From CAZPMO01 sp964587515 (GTDB taxonomy: Bacteria > Pseudomonadota > Alphaproteobacteria > MPNO01): a stretch of DNA of 28,556 nucleotides. The stretch spans positions 1-28,556 of the forward strand of contig CAZPMO010000045.1 of NCBI GenBank assembly GCA_964587515.1. Direction: 5' to 3'. The notes below the pieces were generated by a model. It was not told the DNA's origin and made no database searches. It saw nothing but the letters and a program-made list of their open reading frames with translations. Positions 23,686 through 28,556 of this stretch are shown in pieces (the stretch's first letter is position 1; each line of letters opens with the position of its first letter). Made by a program: the position numbers and the translations under genes.

Positions 23686-24747
23686 ATGATGCTGAAAAAT
23701 TTCTGGTACGTCGCCGCCGAGCCGGAGGAAATCGGCCGGCTTCCGATGTCGCGAACCATCTGCAACGAACGCATTGTGTTCTGGCGCCAGGAGGACGGCA
23801 CGCCGGTCGCCTTCGAGGATCGTTGCTGCCACCGCCGCATGCCGTTGAGCAAGGGCGTGGTGACCGACGACAAGCTCCGCTGCCACTATCACGGGCTGGA
23901 ATTCGACGCCTCGGGAACATGCGTGCATGTCCCCGGCCAGACCACCGTCCCGCCGGACTCCCGCGTCAAGACCTATCCGGTGCTGGAGCGCTATGACTGG
24001 GTTTGGATCTGGATCGGCGATCCGGCGCTGCTCGACCCGACCCAAATCGTCCCCTATCCCTGGCGAACCAGCGAGGACTGGGGCAACAAGGGAACGCATT
24101 TCCACGTCAATTGCGATTACCGGCTGATCATCGACAACCTCCTCGACCTCTCCCATCTCGGCTTCGTCCATCTGTCGACGATCGGGACGGCGGCGGTGGC
24201 CGAGGACGCCAAAATCCAGACCTTCCGCCATGAGAATTCGGTCACCGTCGCGCGCTGGATCGTCAACACCACGCCGCCGCCGAGCTTCCAGAAGGTCCTA
24301 GGATGGGCGCCCGACATGGTCGTCGACCGTTGGCAGATCATCGAGTGGCATCCCCCGGGCTTCGTGCGCCTTTCCGTGGGCAGCGCGCCCGACGCGGCCG
24401 AGGGCAAGGATTTTGGCTTTGTCGAATTGGACCGGCCGACACCGAAAGGCGGCTTCGGGCAACGCAACCTCAACGCCATCACGCCGGAAACCGACACCAC
24501 GTGCCACTATTTCTGGAGCCACGCCTACGACACCAAGCCGATCACCGACGAAACCACCGACGCTCTATACCGCCAGATCCTGACCGCCTTCCGCGAGGAC
24601 TGGGAAGTCTTCGAGATGCAACAGGCCAACTGGGACGACCGGCCGGTGATCGACACCATCCAGGACGCGGGCCCCCTCGCCGCGCGCCAGATCACCGAGC
24701 GCATCGCCGCCGAACAGGCCATGACCGAAAGCGTTGCAGCGGAATAG
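23686..24747 (+). CDS. Rieske oxygenase, VanA-like (third in window)
   Basis: A 353-residue oxygenase and a distant paralogue of the protein encoded at 20797-21867. Rieske ligands are Cys47, His49, Cys66 and His69 (RCCHRRMPL and CHYHG). The iron site is NLLDLSHLGFVH with His157 and His162 plus Asp305 in AFREDWEVFE; Asp154 is the bridging residue. GGGAGAG lies just before the doubled ATG at 23686. It heads a run with an amidohydrolase (18-base gap) and an acyl-CoA ligase, so it probably oxidises or demethylates the compound those enzymes process. It needs an external reductase, which is not in the window. The substrate cannot be named. Confidence 0.92.
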   Translation: MMLKNFWYVAAEPEEIGRLPMSRTICNERIVFWRQEDGTPVAFEDRCCHRRMPLSKGVVTDDKLRCHYHGLEFDASGTCVHVPGQTTVPPDSRVKTYPVLERYDWVWIWIGDPALLDPTQIVPYPWRTSEDWGNKGTHFHVNCDYRLIIDNLLDLSHLGFVHLSTIGTAAVAEDAKIQTFRHENSVTVARWIVNTTPPPSFQKVLGWAPDMVVDRWQIIEWHPPGFVRLSVGSAPDAAEGKDFGFVELDRPTPKGGFGQRNLNAITPETDTTCHYFWSHAYDTKPITDETTDALYRQILTAFREDWEVFEMQQANWDDRPVIDTIQDAGPLAARQITERIAAEQAMTESVAAE

Positions 24748-24765
24748 CCTCGGGATCGGCCACCT

Positions 24766-25743
24766 ATGACAAAGATAATCGATATCCACGCCCACATCGT
24801 CGAACGGCGTTATGTGGAGGAGCTGATCGAGCTGCTTGGGCTTACGGCGTCGGAGGGGCGGCCGGGCCAGACCCTGCTGCGCCGCGACGGCAAGACCTTC
24901 GCCTGGTATCGCGATCAGATGTTCGACGTCGATCACCGACTGCGCGAGATGGATGAGAAGGGCATCGACATGCGCATGCTCTCGCTCAGCGCGCCCAATG
25001 TCTACGTGTGGCCCACGGAGACGCAAATCGAGGTGGCGCGCCGGCTGAACGACGCGACGGCGGCCATGTGCCGGGCCCATCCCGACCGCTTCGCGGGCTT
25101 CGCGAGCCTGCCCATGAAGGATCCGGAAGCGGCGTTGATCGAGCTTACCCGCGCCGTCGAGGAGCTTGACATGGCGGGCGTGATGATCGGCTCCAACATC
25201 GACGGCGCGGCGCTCAACGACGGCGCGTTCGAGCCCGTCTGGGAGCGCATCAACGCGCTAAAACTGCCGGTGTTCGAGCATCCCATGTTTCCGGCCGAGA
25301 CCGCCGACATGGAAGAATTCGAACTGCCGCTGCGCGTCGGCTTCGTGTTCGACACCACGCTGTGCGTCACGCGGCTGATCTATGCCGGCGTGTTCGAGCG
25401 CTATCCGGACTTCCCCTACATCATGGCCCATACCGGCGGCACGTTGCTGATGCTGCTGGAGCGGCTCGATAACGGCTACCGCCTGTTCCCGGACTGCTCG
25501 GAACACATCTCCAAGCCGCCCAGCGAATTCGCCAAGAACCTCTACTATGATTCATGTTCGTTCTTCGAGCCCGCCCTGATGATGGCGCACGGTTTCGTCG
25601 GGCCGGAACGGATTCTGTGGGGCACCGACGATCCGTTCATCAACGCCGATACGTCCCATGTGGACAGCCTGCCGATTTCGGACACCGACAAATCCTTGAT
25701 TCTCGGCGGCAACGCGGCGCGACTGCTGGGAATTGAGGCGTGA
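24766..25743 (+). CDS. ACMSD-like amidohydrolase (metal-dependent decarboxylase/hydrolase)
   Basis: A 325-residue TIM-barrel enzyme of amidohydrolase family 2. Zinc ligands are His8 and His10 in IDIHAH, His172 in EHPMFP, and Asp288 in WGTDDPF; His222 lies in MAHTGGTLLMLLERLD, the typical ACMSD run. The family includes aminocarboxymuconate-semialdehyde decarboxylase, gamma-resorcylate and other hydroxybenzoate decarboxylases, so decarboxylation of a hydroxylated aromatic acid is the leading guess. It lies 18 bases after the third Rieske gene, and its stop overlaps the GTG start of the ligase by four bases, showing translational coupling. Reaction assigned by family only. Confidence 0.87.
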   Translation: MTKIIDIHAHIVERRYVEELIELLGLTASEGRPGQTLLRRDGKTFAWYRDQMFDVDHRLREMDEKGIDMRMLSLSAPNVYVWPTETQIEVARRLNDATAAMCRAHPDRFAGFASLPMKDPEAALIELTRAVEELDMAGVMIGSNIDGAALNDGAFEPVWERINALKLPVFEHPMFPAETADMEEFELPLRVGFVFDTTLCVTRLIYAGVFERYPDFPYIMAHTGGTLLMLLERLDNGYRLFPDCSEHISKPPSEFAKNLYYDSCSFFEPALMMAHGFVGPERILWGTDDPFINADTSHVDSLPISDTDKSLILGGNAARLLGIEA

Positions 25744-27263
25744 ACCTCGCGGCGCTGCTCGCCCGGTCCGCCGAGACCTGGCGCGACCATCCGGCGGTGG
25801 CGCTTGGGGAATCCGTGACCGCGAACTATGGCGATCTCGCGATACGCGTCGCGCAACTGGCTTCGGGGTTGAGAACCGGTCTCGGCCTGGAGCCCGGTGA
25901 CCGGGTCGCCATCGCCATGAAGAACTGCCCGGAATTCATCGAGATATTGTTCGCGGCCTGGCACGCGGGGCTTGCCGCGGTGCCCATGAACGCCAAGCTG
26001 CATCCGCGCGAGTTCGAATTCATCCTGGAAAATTCCGGCGCGCGCGCGTGCTTCGTGACCGATGACCTTGAAGCCGGCATCGGCGAAGCGGCTTCGAACG
26101 TCGCGACGCTGGAGGCGGTGATCCGGGCCAGTGGTGCTGACTACGAGAAGCTTTGCTCGTCCACCCCCCTGCCCCTCGCCGACGTCGCGCCCGACGATCT
26201 CGCCTGGCTGTTCTATACCTCCGGCACCACCGGACGACCCAAGGGCGCGATGCTGACCCATGGCAACCTGATGGCGGCGACGCTTTCCTATTTCGCCGAT
26301 GTTGATACGGTCACGGCGGAAGACTGCATCATTCACGCCGCGCCCATGTCGCATGGCTCGGGGCTTTATATTCTGCCCCACATCGCCAAGGGCGCCTGCA
26401 ACGTGATCCCGGCGACGGGCGGCTTCGATCCGGACGAGGTGTTTGCGCTGCTGCCACGCTGGCCGGGCGCGACGTTCTTCTTCGCGCCGACCATGGTAAC
26501 GCGGCTGATCAACGCGCCGGGCCTCGCGGACGCCGATACATCGAACCTCAAGACCATCGTCTATGGCGGCGGACCCATGTACGCCGAGGATTGCCTGCGC
26601 GCGATGGAAATGTTGGGGCCCAAGCTGGTGCAGATTTACGGCCAGGGGGAATCGCCCATGACCATCACGTGCCTGTCACGCGCCGCCCATTCGGACCGGG
26701 CCCATCCCCGCTATATGGAACGGCTCGCCTCGGTTGGCGTCGCCCATTCGGTGGTCGAGGTCCGCGTCATCGACGAGGACGACCAGCCCGTGCCGGCGGG
26801 TGAAATCGGCGAGGTCGCGGTGCGCGGCGACGCGGTGATGGCGGGCTATTGGCGCAATGCGGACGCCACCGCCGAGACCCTGCGCGGCGGTTGGCTGCAT
26901 ACCGGCGACATGGGCGCGTTCGACGCCGACGGATTCCTGACCCTGAAGGATCGCTCCAAGGACGTGATCATTTCGGGCGGCAGCAACATCTATCCGCGCG
27001 AGGTGGAAGAAGTGCTCTTGCGCCACGACGGCGTGCTGGAAGCCTCGGTGATCGGCCGACCCCACGACGATTGGGGCGAGGAAGTGGTGGCCTTCGTGGT
27101 GCCGCGCGACGGGGCCTCGGTGCCCGAGGCCGAACTCGACGCAATCTGCCTCGATCACATCGCGCGCTTCAAGCGCCCCAAGGCCTATCGCTTCGTCGAC
27201 GCGCTGCCCAAAAACAATTACGGCAAGGTCCTGAAGACCGCGCTGCGCGACATGGCGGAATAG
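25740..27263 (+). CDS. AMP-forming acyl-CoA synthetase/ligase
   Basis: Activates a carboxylic acid to its CoA thioester through an acyl-AMP intermediate, cytoplasmic. It has 507 residues. The P-loop motif YTSGTTGRPKGAMLTH is at about 159-174, followed by YGQGESP and TGDMGAFDADGFLTLKDRSKD. SGGSNIYPREVEE and the C-terminal PKNNYGKVLK with the catalytic Lys complete the ANL family pattern. The GTG start at 25740 overlaps the amidohydrolase stop by four bases (GTGA). Substrates could be an aryl or short-chain acid, and this cannot be settled by sequence alone. Together with the thiolase it forms the CoA branch of the island. Confidence 0.93.
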   Translation: MNLAALLARSAETWRDHPAVALGESVTANYGDLAIRVAQLASGLRTGLGLEPGDRVAIAMKNCPEFIEILFAAWHAGLAAVPMNAKLHPREFEFILENSGARACFVTDDLEAGIGEAASNVATLEAVIRASGADYEKLCSSTPLPLADVAPDDLAWLFYTSGTTGRPKGAMLTHGNLMAATLSYFADVDTVTAEDCIIHAAPMSHGSGLYILPHIAKGACNVIPATGGFDPDEVFALLPRWPGATFFFAPTMVTRLINAPGLADADTSNLKTIVYGGGPMYAEDCLRAMEMLGPKLVQIYGQGESPMTITCLSRAAHSDRAHPRYMERLASVGVAHSVVEVRVIDEDDQPVPAGEIGEVAVRGDAVMAGYWRNADATAETLRGGWLHTGDMGAFDADGFLTLKDRSKDVIISGGSNIYPREVEEVLLRHDGVLEASVIGRPHDDWGEEVVAFVVPRDGASVPEAELDAICLDHIARFKRPKAYRFVDALPKNNYGKVLKTALRDMAE

Positions 27264-27354
27264 ACCGGGTTTATCTCGCACTCCAGCTTGCCGATTTCGT
27301 CCTTCGATCCCTTTTTTGGTTGCCGCCTCACATTGTCGATGAACCGTCCGACGC

Positions 27355-27382
27355 TTGACCGGACTTTTGTTTCGCATACTAT
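27355..27382 (+). promoter_or_regulatory. Sigma70-type promoter of the TRAP binding protein gene
   Basis: TTGACC (27355-27360) and TACTAT (27377-27382) are 16 bases apart, close to consensus in both hexamers. The predicted leader of about 35 bases ends in GGGAGGAAAAG before the ATG at 27424. The rest of the 160-base gap shows no other clear gene or signal. Confidence 0.6.
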
Positions 27383-27423
27383 CTTCGATGCAAAAAAAGA
27401 TTCGAACATCACGGGAGGAAAAG

Positions 27424-28530
27424 ATGAAATATTTCGGTCAGCGGACGACTCGTCTGCTCGGCGTGGTCGGGACCGTTGCCCTGGCTTTGCCCATACTCGG
27501 CATCGCCTCCGGGCCCGCCGACGCGGCCAAGAAACTCAAATTGACGATCATATCGGGGAATACCCACCATTTCGCGCCGGTCGGCGCGGCCATCAAGGAT
27601 TACGTACCGAAGATCGATGAAATTCTCGCCCGCACGGGCAACTACAAAATTTCATGGATCCTGGGTTTCGGCGGCCAGATCGTCAAGGTGCGCGGCGAGC
27701 TTGACGGCGTCGAAAGCGGGCTGGGCGATATCGGCGTCGTGCCGGGGCCGTTCCATCCAGCCAAGCTGTCACTTTACCAGATCGGCTATGTCACCCCGTT
27801 CACCTCCAATGATGTGAAGACCACCACCGCGGCGATGGGTCATCTTTTCGATACGTATCCGGCCATGGGCAAGCAGGTCCAGCGGTTCAACCAGACCGTC
27901 CTTTCGGTATCGGGAACCGCCGACAATTACGAACTCTGGACCAAAAAGAAAATCACCCGGTTCGACGAACTCAAGGGCATGAAGGTCGGCGCGGTCGGCT
28001 CCAACATCCCCTGGGTGACCGCCGCCGGCGCGACCCCGGTCGTGATCAAGGGCCTGGCGACCATGTATACGTCGCTGAAGTCCGGCATCTTCGAGGGTGC
28101 TGTCCTGTGGCAGCAGGCCATGGCGGCGTTCAAGTTCTGCGAGATCACGCGGTACAGGATGGCGACGGGTTTCGGCGCTATCGCGAACGCGATCCTGTCG
28201 GTCAACAATGATTCCTGGCCGAAGATGCCCCGCGAGGTGCAGGCCGCGGTCAAGGAAGCCTCGGCGACTTGGCTGACCGCGACCAACAAGCGGATTCTTG
28301 GTGGCGCGAAATGGGGCCAGGGTGTCTGTGAGAAGAAATACAATCAGGAAACTCACGTACTGTCGGACGCGCAAAAGAAGAAATGGGCGTTTGCGATTCC
28401 CAACATCGCGAAGAGTTGGGCCGAGCGGCAGGACAAGGCGGGTCTGCCCGGCACCAAGATGCTGGGTGCCTGGATGAACTACATGCGCGACAAGAAGCAG
28501 CTCGTGACCCGCAACTGGGATCGCGAATAA
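27424..28530 (+). CDS. TRAP transporter periplasmic solute-binding protein (DctP-type)
   Basis: A 368-residue exported binding protein that delivers an organic acid-type solute to a TRAP permease. A signal peptide covers about residues 1-34 (basic start, hydrophobic core VVGTVALALPILGIA, ending PADA-A). The mature part shows the DctP pattern: NTHHFAPVG, GELDGVESGLGDIGVVPG, RFDELKGMKVGAV, TMYTSLKSGIFEGAV and SWPKMPREVQAAV. In the segment after LKGMKV the Arg common in carboxylate-binding family members is replaced by Gly, so the ligand may be unusual. ATG at 27424 follows GGGAGGA. It has its own promoter, and an SD-like sequence after it points to a permease subunit gene outside the window. 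Confidence 0.88.
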   Translation: MKYFGQRTTRLLGVVGTVALALPILGIASGPADAAKKLKLTIISGNTHHFAPVGAAIKDYVPKIDEILARTGNYKISWILGFGGQIVKVRGELDGVESGLGDIGVVPGPFHPAKLSLYQIGYVTPFTSNDVKTTTAAMGHLFDTYPAMGKQVQRFNQTVLSVSGTADNYELWTKKKITRFDELKGMKVGAVGSNIPWVTAAGATPVVIKGLATMYTSLKSGIFEGAVLWQQAMAAFKFCEITRYRMATGFGAIANAILSVNNDSWPKMPREVQAAVKEASATWLTATNKRILGGAKWGQGVCEKKYNQETHVLSDAQKKKWAFAIPNIAKSWAERQDKAGLPGTKMLGAWMNYMRDKKQLVTRNWDRE

Positions 28531-28537
28531 GCTTCGC

Positions 28538-28544
28538 AAAGGAG
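28538..28544 (+). promoter_or_regulatory. Shine-Dalgarno sequence of the next gene (beyond window)
   Basis: AAAGGAG lies eight bases after the TRAP binding protein stop, with no start codon before the window ends. It suggests another gene, most likely a TRAP membrane subunit, beginning just outside. Confidence 0.45.
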
Positions 28545-28556
28545 AACGCCCGGTCG

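Noticed and set aside
27346..27364. Hairpin GTCCG/CGGAC before TTTTGTTT as a terminator of the ligase gene
   Set aside because: The stem has only five pairs with a nine-base loop and coincides with the -35 of the TRAP promoter.
1..28556. CRISPR arrays, tRNA/rRNA genes, insertion sequences or prophage
   Set aside because: No regularly spaced repeats, cloverleaf-type sequences, transposases or integrases were recognised.

Overview
The window looks like chromosome from a GC-rich alphaproteobacterium, probably near the Rhodospirillales or related marine and soil lineages. The evidence is the cckA, recA, alaS and icd neighbourhood, a hybrid kinase with strong CckA character, a GTTC-N7-GTTC SOS box at recA, and a TTAA-N7-TTAAC box of the CtrA type. 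Ribosome binding sites are mostly GGGAG or AGGAG. I see no tRNA, rRNA, CRISPR array or insertion sequence, and no gap between genes longer than about 190 bases.

Region 1 (1-9730) is housekeeping. It holds the 3' end of icd (+), then on the minus strand a cyclic-nucleotide-type potassium channel, alaS, recA with its SOS promoter and terminator, cckA, and a leucine-dehydrogenase-like gene. The cckA reading frame is broken at a run of seven A. A CtrA-like box lies upstream of the dehydrogenase-cckA pair, so the CckA-CtrA pathway may feed back on itself here.

Region 2 (9885-15044) is metabolic. It has a VOC-fold protein (+), then a minus-strand operon of LigI-like amidohydrolase, NAD-dependent epimerase, GNAT and glutathione transferase. 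A DapA-like aldolase/lyase diverges from that operon.

Region 3 (15154-28556) reads as a catabolic island. In order it holds an exported metallo-beta-lactamase-fold hydrolase (frameshifted at its start), a PPOX flavoprotein, a stand-alone MetE-core methyltransferase, a 4,5-dihydroxyphthalate-decarboxylase-like protein with a cyclase-family hydrolase, two Rieske oxygenases with an SCP2-type thiolase, a broken DUF302 gene, and a third Rieske oxygenase with an ACMSD-like amidohydrolase and an acyl-CoA ligase. A TRAP binding protein follows, whose downstream partner starts just beyond the window. Together these suggest uptake of an organic acid, oxygenation or O-demethylation, decarboxylation or ring hydrolysis, CoA activation and thiolysis. 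The substrate cannot be read from the sequence. No Rieske reductase or ferredoxin is present in the window.

Three reading frames (cckA, the metallohydrolase and the DUF302 gene) are each broken in a way that one extra base would repair. This pattern fits homopolymer undercalling in the assembly at least as well as real gene decay, and it should be settled before any of the three is treated as a pseudogene.
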